A DNA stretch of 64,000 bases, taken from positions 1 to 64,000 of the forward strand of contig NZ_JPRD01000057.1 of the NCBI RefSeq assembly GCF_000817815.1, given 5' to 3'. The stretch comes from Vibrio owensii CAIM 1854 = LMG 25443. Lineage in GTDB: Bacteria > Pseudomonadota > Gammaproteobacteria > Enterobacterales > Vibrionaceae. This document shows, piece by piece, positions 33,221 to 41,880 of the stretch; within the stretch, counting starts at the first letter, position 1; every line of letters starts with the position of its first letter. Under the pieces are notes generated by a model, which ran no database searches, was not told where the DNA came from, and saw nothing but the letters and a program-made list of their open reading frames with translations. The translations under genes were made by a program, and so were the position numbers.

Positions 33221-34159
33221 TTATGCATGCATTTCGTTATCTTCGAACAACTCGTTGAATAACTCACGGATCCAAATACACATTGGGTCATCATGAAAAC
33301 GCTTATGCCAATACAAATACACTTGTGAGAAATCCAAACGTAGTGGTTCTGGCACTTCACGTGTTATTAGGCGTTCATCCTGACAAGCCGCTTCGGCGAA
33401 TGGCGTCGGTAAATGAAAGATAATGTCCGTCTCCGCCGCAATACTCGGCGCTGATGTGAAGTTAGTAAGTTGTACTGGCGCCGACAAACGCTGCTTTTTA
33501 TCTGCTAAGCCTAACTCAATGAACTTGTGCTCAAATGACAACGTTTTCTCTCCTTGTAGAGAGATTTGACCAAAATGGTAATCACGCAACTTCTCTGCCG
33601 TTAAGGCTTCATTGGCAAGTGGATGGTTTCTACTCATTAATAAACGAAAGTCTCGTTTAGCCACGACCTTACGATAAATATTTTGTTCTGATGTCGGCGG
33701 CTCGTGGGAAGAAAGCGAGAAATGCACATCGCCAGACACCAGTTCCTCAAAATGGCGTTTCGGCGTTGTGTCGATACTGACCACAAGATTTGGTGCTCGC
33801 TCACGAATGGCAGCAACAAGCTTGGGCATCATAGTGTTGATCTGCGGCTGCAAACCATAGAATCGAACGGTGCCTTCCACCTTCTCTGGTTCGAATGAAT
33901 TCTTATGCGATAACTTTTCAAGACTAATAATCAACGCAGATATGTCTAACTTTATCGCTTCTGCTTTTGGGGTAAGTTCATAGCCAAAGCTCGTACGTAC
34001 CAATAACTCATCATCAAAAAACACTCGCATCTTTTGCAGTGCTCGACTTACTGAAGACTGACTCGTATTGAGCAGCAAAGCAGTATTCGATACGTGCTTT
34101 TCTTCGAGAAGGTATTTAAGAATGTAGAGAGACGTTACGTCAATTTGAGGAATTTGCAT
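33221..34159 (-). CDS. LysR-family transcriptional regulator
   Basis: A 312-residue regulator with an N-terminal LysR helix-turn-helix (LKYLLEEKHVSNTALLLNTSQSSVSRALQKMRVFFDDELLVRTSFGYELT) and a periplasmic-binding-like effector domain. It lies 145 bp upstream of the TonB receptor gene and is transcribed in the same direction, so it may control that receptor, as IrgB does, but from a different arrangement. Nothing else suggests its ligand. Confidence 0.87.
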   Translation of the reverse strand: MQIPQIDVTSLYILKYLLEEKHVSNTALLLNTSQSSVSRALQKMRVFFDDELLVRTSFGYELTPKAEAIKLDISALIISLEKLSHKNSFEPEKVEGTVRFYGLQPQINTMMPKLVAAIRERAPNLVVSIDTTPKRHFEELVSGDVHFSLSSHEPPTSEQNIYRKVVAKRDFRLLMSRNHPLANEALTAEKLRDYHFGQISLQGEKTLSFEHKFIELGLADKKQRLSAPVQLTNFTSAPSIAAETDIIFHLPTPFAEAACQDERLITREVPEPLRLDFSQVYLYWHKRFHDDPMCIWIRELFNELFEDNEMHA

Positions 34160-34308
34160 AAGCGAAATCTGGCAACGAAAAGTGAAATTGTAGAGCCAGA
34201 TTATATGATCGATGTTGTCATGAGTAACAACTTTTCACCAGTTTCAATGATGAATAGAGACTTCCCGCCCCCCGCATAATGGTGCGGGTTCAAACACCTA
34301 TAGACAAA

Positions 34309-34332
34309 AAAGCCCCAAACTAAAGGGGCTTT
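34309..34332 (-). terminator. Terminator of the chemoreceptor gene
   Basis: AAAGCCCC and GGGGCTTT form an 8-bp stem with an 8-nt loop, and on the minus strand a T-tract follows. It lies 24 bp beyond the stop codon. Confidence 0.85.
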
Positions 34333-34355
34333 GAGTTACCTAATCTTCCACTTGA

Positions 34356-35993
34356 TTAAACGCGGAACTGACTGACTTGCTTGTCTAACTGTTGCGTCTG
34401 TTTTGACAGCATAGACAGTGACTGTTGCGCTTGGCTCACCACATCAACAATCGACGTGCTGCTGTCTGCGATACCTTGAACGTTGCTGTTCACTTCATCA
34501 CTCACTGAGCTTTGTTGACCTGCTGCTGTCGCAATGTGCGTGTTCATCTCGTTCATACGTGCGATCGCGTTAAGGATTTCAGCCAAAGATTCTGTCGCCA
34601 AACCTGCCGATTGAATGGTGTCTTCGCTGCTGGTTTTACTGCCCTGCATCACTTCCACCGCCTGAGCAGCGCCTGCTTGCAGCTTCTCAATCATCGATTG
34701 AATCTCGCCCGTGCTCTTTTGAGTACGGCTGGCTAAGGAACGAACTTCATCTGCCACAACAGCAAAACCACGACCTTGCTCACCAGCACGTGCCGCTTCA
34801 ATCGCCGCGTTCAATGCTAACAAGTTGGTCTGTTCTGCAATGCCACGGATAACATCCAATACTGAAGCAATGTTGCTTACGTCATTATCTAGTGTGTTGA
34901 TGACTTGGCTTGCACTTTCAATCTCACCCGCAAGATCACGAATCGCTGCGACTGTTTGCTCCAAAATCACATTGGTATTCGACAACTCTTCGTTCGCTGT
35001 TTGGCTTGCCAAAGCGGCTTCTGTTGCGCTGTCGCTTACGTTGCGACTGGTCACTTGCATTTCATGAACTGCTGCGGCAACAGCTTCGCTATCACGTTGT
35101 TGGTGAACTGTTGAATCTGCAATGGTTGAGGTCAACGAATTCAGGTTGTTCATTTCCTGACGCAATGTGTTTGCGCTTTCGACGACTTGTGACACTGTCG
35201 CTTGAATTTTAGTCACGAACTGGTTGAAGCCACCGGCAAGTTGACCAATTTCATCTTGCGAGTTGATGCTAATACGTTGGCTCAAATCCCCTTCTCCAGA
35301 CGCAATTTGCACCATTGCTTCTTTGATGTCGTTGATTGGCTTCACAACAGTTTTTAGCAGTAATACCACCATACCAAGCGCTGCAATAATTACGATTGCG
35401 ATGCCTGCTTCAAGAATAAGTTCTGCACGGAGTGCCGCTGCTGCGATATCCGTTTTTAGCGTCTTTTGTTTTGCTTCAATCGCATCTTTCACCACATTTA
35501 GTTGTTCACGTACCGCACCAAATTGGTGTTCAAATTCCGCTTTGTTTGACTCGTAATAACTTACCCACTGCGATTGTGGCTTGCTGATCATGGTTTCATA
35601 GCTTTGCAGCCATTTCTCACCTGTTGATACTAGCTTCTGCACCTCGCTACCATGACTGTGAGGCATTACCCCCGCATCGGACAGTGACATGACTTTCTTC
35701 ATACGTGGCAGAGCTTTGTATGCGTTGTCTTTGTATTCAAATAGATGGTGGTCAATTTCCGATTGAGACTGCGCCAGAGCTAAACCTTGAATCGCTGAAG
35801 TTGCTTGATAGAGGTCGCGATACGCATCTTCAATGGTAAAAAGGCTTGGGGTAACCTGCTCGTTAAGCGTGTCGCTAAGCTCGGTTTGTTTCCACATCGT
35901 GAGAACATTCAATACTGAGCTTAAAGTCAGTAATACAATCATCAAAGATAGAGGGAGAACTATCTTTTGCTTGATAGAGAGGTTGCTGAACAT
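34356..35993 (-). CDS. Methyl-accepting chemotaxis protein
   Basis: A transmembrane chemoreceptor of about 545 residues. Two hydrophobic segments flank a helical periplasmic sensor domain (four-helix-bundle type, residues about 30-180). A HAMP linker (TVVKPINDIKEAMVQIASGEGDLSQRI) and the signalling hairpin with the conserved tip (VIRGIAEQTNLLALNAAIEAARAGEQGRGFAVVADEVRSLA) follow. The start at 35993 (MFSNLSIKQKIV) is favoured because an AAGG site precedes it; a longer frame begins 24 codons earlier without support. It should pass signals to CheA/CheW. No chemotaxis neighbour is present, and the ligand is unknown. Confidence 0.92.
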   Translation of the reverse strand: MFSNLSIKQKIVLPLSLMIVLLTLSSVLNVLTMWKQTELSDTLNEQVTPSLFTIEDAYRDLYQATSAIQGLALAQSQSEIDHHLFEYKDNAYKALPRMKKVMSLSDAGVMPHSHGSEVQKLVSTGEKWLQSYETMISKPQSQWVSYYESNKAEFEHQFGAVREQLNVVKDAIEAKQKTLKTDIAAAALRAELILEAGIAIVIIAALGMVVLLLKTVVKPINDIKEAMVQIASGEGDLSQRISINSQDEIGQLAGGFNQFVTKIQATVSQVVESANTLRQEMNNLNSLTSTIADSTVHQQRDSEAVAAAVHEMQVTSRNVSDSATEAALASQTANEELSNTNVILEQTVAAIRDLAGEIESASQVINTLDNDVSNIASVLDVIRGIAEQTNLLALNAAIEAARAGEQGRGFAVVADEVRSLASRTQKSTGEIQSMIEKLQAGAAQAVEVMQGSKTSSEDTIQSAGLATESLAEILNAIARMNEMNTHIATAAGQQSSVSDEVNSNVQGIADSSTSIVDVVSQAQQSLSMLSKQTQQLDKQVSQFRV

Positions 35994-36185
35994 GAATAGA
36001 TACCTTTTGTTATATTGTTCAAATCGCGCCCAATTATAACAAAGAGACAGCACAAGTAATTTCATATACAGTGCAACGTATTATAATAATTTTTATCTTT
36101 ACGACTAATATTTTAGATTCAACAAATAATTGAATTTATTGGCTTATCTATAACGGACCAAGGTCACAAAGACACATCAAGAACT

Positions 36186-36653
36186 TCAGTCAATACAAGT
36201 TGTTTCCCCTTGTTTTGGTTGGAAGATCTCCATCATGGGTTCAATTTGACCATTACCCCACACGACAAAGCCAAAGCACAATAAGGGGAGCAAGAGATGA
36301 ATAAGGGATTTGAACGTACCGAGCTTGCCGCGTTGAATCGCTGTGGGTCTGAATACTTTGACGCCTTTTGGTGGGAACTGACCTTCGATTAAGCCACGTA
36401 CACCGAGAGGCAACATAAATACCGCCGTAAGTAAAAACACGGAAAGTGGCACCCAAAAGAACAGTATGTGAACCAGAAGTTCTAAACCTGACATACCGAA
36501 CACTTCATAACATTCCGGCGCTTTGGCAACTGCTTGCAGTAGAGGCTCTCCCTCAAGCTTAAACAGCACGCCTACTAGAACACAAAATGCACCAGTGGTA
36601 GCGACTCTGATGATCTTTTCTTGTTTGCTGTACTGCGGTGCGTATTCCTTCAT
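36186..36653 (-). CDS. Hypothetical multi-pass membrane protein
   Basis: A 155-residue protein starting MKEYAPQYSKQEKII with three strongly hydrophobic stretches: VATTGAFCVLVGVLF, a long LELLVHILFFWVPLSVFLLTAVFMLPLGVRGL and LIHLLLPLLCFGFVVWG. The open frame extends upstream to 36938, but that part overlaps the ABC permease gene and its terminator, so I use the ATG at 36653; a TTG at about 36743 would add an LPLSVFILIGKG segment. I do not recognise a family. It stands after the ABC operon in the same direction, separated by a hairpin at about 36.77-36.79 kb. Confidence 0.6.
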   Translation of the reverse strand: MKEYAPQYSKQEKIIRVATTGAFCVLVGVLFKLEGEPLLQAVAKAPECYEVFGMSGLELLVHILFFWVPLSVFLLTAVFMLPLGVRGLIEGQFPPKGVKVFRPTAIQRGKLGTFKSLIHLLLPLLCFGFVVWGNGQIEPMMEIFQPKQGETTCID

Positions 36654-36769
36654 GCCCTTGCCTATCAAGATAAAAACCGAGAGAGGTAGCTTAAGAATGG
36701 CACGCCAGAGCGCAAATGTGTGGGTGGCTTTTGGGACGCACAATAGCGAATAATGAAACAGAAAGAAAA

Positions 36770-36793
36770 CAGCCTCAATATCGCTATTGAGGC
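36770..36793 (-). terminator. Terminator of the ABC operon
   Basis: AGCCTCAATA and TATTGAGGCT form a 10-bp stem with a TCGC loop. On the minus strand it is followed by a T-rich tract, 24 bp past the permease stop. Confidence 0.8.
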
Positions 36794-36817
36794 TGCAGGA
36801 AAGTTCATGAGTCCGGT

Positions 36818-38569
36818 TTAATCGTCGAACAACAAGTTGATTGCAATTGCCATCAAAACTAAGCCTGAGATTGGCAGTAAGACACCTAATGGTGAGCGCT
36901 CGATGTAAGGCAGATTCTCTGCAATCAATAAGCCCCATTCAGGTTCTGGTGGCTTAACGCCAAGTCCGATAAAACTCAGAGACGTCAGGCTGAGCGTAAT
37001 GTACGGCAAACGCAGAAACGCATGACGAATCAATGGCGGCAGCACATAAGGTAACAAGTAGTAACGGAGTACTCGCCACTGACTGGTTCCCCAAATGGGC
37101 GCAAGATGCGTGTAAGGCTGCGCTTTGGCTTCCATCAACAAGCTCGCACAGTGCGCTGCTAATGGTGCCCATGACACCATAACAATCGCAATCAAGGCAC
37201 TATTTGGGTTCATCCCCGTTAGACCAGCAATCAGCAGACCCGCCACAATGTATGGCACACCTTTGGTGATCTCAATTAAACCTTGGCTATAACGAGTCAC
37301 AAAGCCGAGCAGCAAACCAATCACCAAACTTAGGAAGGTGGCGATGATGCCCATTTTGATTGTCGACATCATACCGCCGCCAACACGAGCAAGCAGATCT
37401 CGTCCAACCGCATCGGCACCAAACGGTGCTGCTAAGCTTGGCGATTCAAGGCGAGTAAATTGGATAGTGTAAGGATCGCGCATTAACGCCCATCCAGCAC
37501 AACCAATCAGCAAGGCAAAGATTGTGGCACTGACGATGCGTTTGGTGGTGCTTTGGGTAAAACGGAACGTGCTGTGACTGCTGATCAGCTTGCCACTTGT
37601 GACACTGTGCCCGAGTAACCAGCGTTGCAATAAGATGCTCGCACTGCTGATCAACATCGAGAACACCAGCAACACTAACAAACCACCTTGCAGCATCGGC
37701 AGATCTTGTGACTTCGCAGCGCCTAAGATTAGTCGTCCGATACCCGGAATGGAAAACACTTGTTCCACAGCAACCGCGCCGCCGGTTAAACCAATCACCG
37801 TCATTGCGATTTGAGGAATCAAGTTACTAACGGCACGCCATAAGGCAAAGCGTAAGATTTGAAACTTACTGACGTTCGCCGATAGCCAAGTGATCACCCA
37901 AGGCTCATCTAGTACACGCTTGAGGCTGTCATTGAGCAAGCGCCCGAACAAGCCAGCAGCAGGCAATGCCATTGCCAAGCTGGGTAGCCAGAGGTTTTGC
38001 ACACCTTGCCAACCATAAGGCGGGAACCAACCCAACCAGATGGAAAACACCATGATCAGCAACGAAGCAATCACGTATTCAGGCAATGAAACCAACACCG
38101 AACTGAGCGTGTCATGATGCTTGTCTAAACGATTCTGTTGCCAACGACGCACAGTGTAAAGTACGCTCGCCATGCACATTACAAATGCCATGCCTAGCGC
38201 TGTAAGCATCAGTAATAGCGACGTTTTTGCGGTTTGTTGAACGCTCTCCATCACGGATGCGCCACTCACCCAAGAGACACCTAAGTCACCTTGCATGGCA
38301 AGCGTCAACCAATCCCACAGTCGCTCAGCAGCGCTGCGGTCAAGTTGAAGATCTTCTCGAATTGCTTGCAGAGCTTCCGCCGTCAGCAATTGTTGAGCAC
38401 CCGCACGGGCACGCAGGATTGATTGGCTTGGATCGATACCTGCAATATCCGGCATCAAACCCACCAGCACAACCACTACCCCGAGAGACAGGAAGCGCGA
38501 CAAAAAACGCGTAAACCATTCAGGCATACAAGCGCTCCAACGAGAGCGCATGTTGGCAGCAGACGACAT
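36818..38569 (-). CDS. Fused OppB-OppC type ABC transporter permease
   Basis: A 583-residue protein that contains two permease domains normally encoded by two genes. Residues about 20-330 resemble the DppB/OppB half (DLQLDRSAAERLWDWLTLAMQGDLGVSW, VFSIPGIGRLILGAAKSQDLPMLQG). Residues about 340-583 resemble the DppC/OppC half (APFGADAVGRDLLARVGGG, then a cytoplasmic EAA-like block and SLSFIGLGVKPPEPEWGLLI). The transporter belongs to the peptide/nickel ABC class. It is the last gene of a four-gene operon, starting 4 bp after the binding-protein gene. The fusion removes the need for subunit pairing. The substrate is not established. Confidence 0.88.
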   Translation of the reverse strand: MSSAANMRSRWSACMPEWFTRFLSRFLSLGVVVVLVGLMPDIAGIDPSQSILRARAGAQQLLTAEALQAIREDLQLDRSAAERLWDWLTLAMQGDLGVSWVSGASVMESVQQTAKTSLLLMLTALGMAFVMCMASVLYTVRRWQQNRLDKHHDTLSSVLVSLPEYVIASLLIMVFSIWLGWFPPYGWQGVQNLWLPSLAMALPAAGLFGRLLNDSLKRVLDEPWVITWLSANVSKFQILRFALWRAVSNLIPQIAMTVIGLTGGAVAVEQVFSIPGIGRLILGAAKSQDLPMLQGGLLVLLVFSMLISSASILLQRWLLGHSVTSGKLISSHSTFRFTQSTTKRIVSATIFALLIGCAGWALMRDPYTIQFTRLESPSLAAPFGADAVGRDLLARVGGGMMSTIKMGIIATFLSLVIGLLLGFVTRYSQGLIEITKGVPYIVAGLLIAGLTGMNPNSALIAIVMVSWAPLAAHCASLLMEAKAQPYTHLAPIWGTSQWRVLRYYLLPYVLPPLIRHAFLRLPYITLSLTSLSFIGLGVKPPEPEWGLLIAENLPYIERSPLGVLLPISGLVLMAIAINLLFDD

Positions 38570-38573
38570 CGAG

Positions 38574-40088
38574 TTAGTTCACCTCAGTAAACTGGTCGAT
38601 CAGGCGACGCTCACGTGGGTCACGTTGTGCATTCTTCACGCGGTCACTCTCACCTTGGATTACACGCTCGTGAAGCAGTGGAATCACAGCGTATTGCTCA
38701 AGGATTTTGCTTTCTGCTTCGATGATCGCTTGTTGGCGTTTCTCACCCAAAGGCTGACGATCAGCGTGTTTCAGTGCTGCGTCCACTTCTTCAGAGCAGA
38801 ACTGACCTAGGTTGTAAGAACCTTTACAGCTAAAGTCACTTTGCATGTACGCCACTGGGTCACCAGAATCCAACACTGTTGCACGTGACAACAAGAACGC
38901 ATCGAACTTACCTGCTAGTGCATCGTTTTCGATTTGTGCGTATTCACGAACGTCTAGCTCAACCACAAAGCCAGCCGCTTCAAGTTGTTGCTTTAGTAGC
39001 ACCGCTACTTCTGGCAACTCAGCACGGTCGGTAAATGTACCGATGGTGATCTTCTCACCGTTGGCGTGGCGCATTTCCATGGTTTCCATACGAGGGTTCG
39101 CGTCACGAATTGGTTGAGCCCATGCCAATGCAGGACCTAACAAACCTTTCGCTGAGTCGGCGTGGTTCTCGTAAACCGTTTTGATGATTTGCTCACGGTT
39201 AACCGCTTGAGCTGCTGCTTTACGCAAACCGAACTGGCTAAACACATCTGATTTGTTGTTTAGGTAAAGCGTGTTGGTACGTGGCATTGCGACTTCGTGC
39301 AGCTGTGAAGATTCCATCATCGCGATTTGCGATACAGGAACCGCTTCAACTACATCCGCCTCACCGGTACGCAGCGCTGCAGCACGAGCAAAACCGTTTG
39401 GTACGTATTCAGCAAAGATACTGTCTACTTTTGCTTTTTCACCCCAGTAACCGTCAAAACGCTTCAGTTTTGCGCTGGTTGTCCCGTTGATTTCTGTCAG
39501 AACAAATGGACCCGTACCCGCATTGATTGGCACAACACGACCGTTTTCTTGGTATGCAGCACCAGAAAGGATCGCTAGCTGTGGGCTAGATAGACGGCTT
39601 GGCAACAATGGATCGTTAAAGGTCGTTTTGATTTCAACAGTGAAGTCGTCCAATGCGCGAACTTGCCATTCGATACCATCCAAAATGCGTGGCTTTGGTG
39701 CGGCATCTAATGCTTTTTGTAGAGAGTTCACAACCGCGTTGGCATCAAGGTCAGAACCATCATGGAATTTCACGCCCTTACGTACCGTAAATTGCCACGT
39801 CATCGGTTCAACTTGTTCCCATTCCGTTGCCAGCATAGGCTCTGCTACCGACTGATCGTTTAGGTTCACTAGCGTTTCTGCAGTGCTCCAACGTGACAGT
39901 TTGAACGCGTCATCTGAAAGTGGTGACAAACCTGTGCGTGGTGGCTGCATCATGGCAACGCGAATTTCCGTTGCTTGCGGTGCAGCTGCTTTTTCCGCTT
40001 CTGGCTTGCTTTCGCCAGAGTCAAAACAACCCGTCAGCAATGCGCTTAAAGCCAGCGACAAAGCTAACTTGGGAGTACTAAGGTGCAT
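38574..40088 (-). CDS. Peptide/nickel-class ABC solute-binding lipoprotein
   Basis: A 504-residue SBP family 5 protein. The start ATG at 40088 follows GAGAGG by 6 bases and opens a lipoprotein signal (LALSLALSALLTGC). An extended frame 11 codons longer is less likely. Family landmarks include WQFTVRKGVKFHDGSDLDANAVVNSL, NAGTGPFVLTEINGT and the C-terminal QYAVIPLLHERVIQG. It overlaps the upstream ATPase gene by 11 bp. It would present a peptide, heme-like ligand or metal chelate to the fused permease; the ligand cannot be read. Confidence 0.88.
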   Translation of the reverse strand: MHLSTPKLALSLALSALLTGCFDSGESKPEAEKAAAPQATEIRVAMMQPPRTGLSPLSDDAFKLSRWSTAETLVNLNDQSVAEPMLATEWEQVEPMTWQFTVRKGVKFHDGSDLDANAVVNSLQKALDAAPKPRILDGIEWQVRALDDFTVEIKTTFNDPLLPSRLSSPQLAILSGAAYQENGRVVPINAGTGPFVLTEINGTTSAKLKRFDGYWGEKAKVDSIFAEYVPNGFARAAALRTGEADVVEAVPVSQIAMMESSQLHEVAMPRTNTLYLNNKSDVFSQFGLRKAAAQAVNREQIIKTVYENHADSAKGLLGPALAWAQPIRDANPRMETMEMRHANGEKITIGTFTDRAELPEVAVLLKQQLEAAGFVVELDVREYAQIENDALAGKFDAFLLSRATVLDSGDPVAYMQSDFSCKGSYNLGQFCSEEVDAALKHADRQPLGEKRQQAIIEAESKILEQYAVIPLLHERVIQGESDRVKNAQRDPRERRLIDQFTEVN

Positions 40089-40926
40089 AAGAAACCTCTC
40101 CAATGGTTTTTGTGAATTCATTACTTTTGTGTTGAGCGCTCATCAAGGCTCTCGTGATCAAGTGTGATGGGTTATTTGTCACGTTCTGTGCTGTACCGTG
40201 CTCGACAACGCGTCCTTTGTCTAACACTAGGATTTCATCGCATAGGGTTTGTGCCGCATCGAGGTCGTGTGTCACCAAAATCAGGCGCATCTGACGACTC
40301 TTTTGAATGCCTGCCAACAAGTCGAGAATCTGTTTACGACTGACGGGATCTAGGCTGCTGGTTGGCTCATCGGCAACCAACACGCAAGGCTCAACAATTA
40401 AAGCTCTGGCGATAGCCACACGTTGCGCTTGCCCAACCGATAACTGCTGCGGGTTACGATCCTGCAATGTGAAATCCAAACCGACATCCGCCAAGACCTT
40501 TTCCACCTTCTCATTGAGCTCTTGCGTCAAGCCAATATTGCTTAGCGGCTCCAGTAAGATCTGGCGAACGGTGTAGTACGGATTCAAGCTCGATTGCGGC
40601 TCTTGCGGAATCAGTTGAATGTGCTGACACAACTCTTGTCGCTGCTTAGCCGAGCTACGCGATAACGGATAACCACACACATACACTTCACCAGATGTGG
40701 GCTTACGAAGACCGAACAGAAGCTCAATCAAGGTCGATTTACCCGCACCAGAAGGACCAACAATCGCAATGTTCTTTGTGTCGATAGCAAGATCCAATTG
40801 TTCGAGCGCTTTAAACGGTTTGCCCCCCAACCAACTTGGTTTGGAGTAATAGTGAACACTGGCTTGCTCAAAGCGAACTTCCGCCGATTTAGGCTGCGTG
40901 TGCCCGCTCAAGTTGTGCTTAGTCAA
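40078..40926 (-). CDS. Peptide/nickel-class ABC ATPase (OppF type), TTG start
   Basis: A 282-residue ATPase with Walker A (GPSGAGKST), signature LSVGQAQRVAIARAL, Walker B (CVLVADEPTSSLD) and a switch histidine (LVTHDL). The open frame extends to 41010, but that part overlaps the preceding gene. A TTG at 40926 has a good GGAG site 6 bases away, 20 bp after the previous stop, so I take it as the start; the short leader then begins LTKHNLSGHTQ. The LSVGQ signature departs slightly from the usual LSGGQ. It should pair with the other ATPase. Confidence 0.85.
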   Translation of the reverse strand: MTKHNLSGHTQPKSAEVRFEQASVHYYSKPSWLGGKPFKALEQLDLAIDTKNIAIVGPSGAGKSTLIELLFGLRKPTSGEVYVCGYPLSRSSAKQRQELCQHIQLIPQEPQSSLNPYYTVRQILLEPLSNIGLTQELNEKVEKVLADVGLDFTLQDRNPQQLSVGQAQRVAIARALIVEPCVLVADEPTSSLDPVSRKQILDLLAGIQKSRQMRLILVTHDLDAAQTLCDEILVLDKGRVVEHGTAQNVTNNPSHLITRALMSAQHKSNEFTKTIGEVSYAP

Positions 40927-40946
40927 AATAGGCTCCAGAGATGAGG

Positions 40947-41708
40947 TTAAGGCAGCAGTTGCGCAAGTTGTTGGCAGAAAGGATGCGAACTTTGCTGAAT
41001 GGCTTGCCATGGTGCGCCATAAGCCACCATGGTGTTGTCCGCAATCACCAAGACTTTGTCACACGCCAAAGCCGCAGAGAGATCGTGCGTGATCAACAAA
41101 CCACTGATGTTGCGTTGTTGAACACTGCTGCGAAACAACTCGAGGATCTCCGCTTCGGTGATTGGATCGAGCGCACTGGTGGGCTCATCAGCGATGATCA
41201 AGTTGGCACTACCAAGCAACGCAATCGCAATACAAATACGCTGGCGCTGACCACCAGATAACTGGCTTGGATGCTGCGCTAATGCTGCTTTTGGATCCGC
41301 AAATCCGAGTTGAGACAACAAGGTCGTCACCGTTTCTCGGTGCGCTGAAGACAAGCGTGTTTTGTTGCCCGTCAATGCCAAACACAGTTGTTGCTCGACA
41401 GAGGCCAATGGATTCAGCGCTTTAAGTGCATCTTGGAAAATGACCGCGGGACGCTGCGGTTGACTACGTTGCAGCATGGCAGTTTGTGCGACTTCACTGC
41501 TGTTAAGCTGGATACTTCCGTCGACCCAAATATCAGACGGCAAAAAACCTGCGACGGCTTTCGACAACATGGATTTACCAATGCCGGAAGGTCCCATAAT
41601 GGCAAGAACTTCACCTTGAAACAGCTCAAAAGAAATGTCTTTGAAGAGTGTGCGTTCTGAGTCTGTAAGGCTGAGATTATTAACGGAGAGTATTGGTTGA
41701 GAAATCAC
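40947..41708 (-). CDS. Peptide/nickel-class ABC ATPase (OppD type), first gene of the operon
   Basis: A 253-residue ATPase with Walker A (GPSGIGKSM), LSGGQRQRICIAIALL, Walker B (NLIIADEPTSALDP) and HDLSAAL as switch. It begins with a GTG at 41708 and is shorter than usual OppD proteins. It heads the four-gene operon that continues with the second ATPase, the binding protein and the fused permease. No promoter is clear in the 172-bp gap upstream. Confidence 0.88.
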   Translation of the reverse strand: MISQPILSVNNLSLTDSERTLFKDISFELFQGEVLAIMGPSGIGKSMLSKAVAGFLPSDIWVDGSIQLNSSEVAQTAMLQRSQPQRPAVIFQDALKALNPLASVEQQLCLALTGNKTRLSSAHRETVTTLLSQLGFADPKAALAQHPSQLSGGQRQRICIAIALLGSANLIIADEPTSALDPITEAEILELFRSSVQQRNISGLLITHDLSAALACDKVLVIADNTMVAYGAPWQAIQQSSHPFCQQLAQLLP

Positions 41709-41880
41709 GACATCAAACTAAATGTAACAATATAACATAACAATAGTATCACGCAGGCCTGAGCAAGAAAACAACTCAGAGGGGTTATTTCATCACCTTT
41801 TTCACGCTTTTATCAGCAAGGGCAGATGACTCAGCCCTTGTGGTAGCGCATCTAAATAACCGAGTTTGTAAAAGCGTGAA

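Noticed and set aside
36654..36938. N-terminal extension of the hypothetical membrane protein
   Set aside because: It overlaps the ABC permease and its terminator; the internal ATG is a better start.
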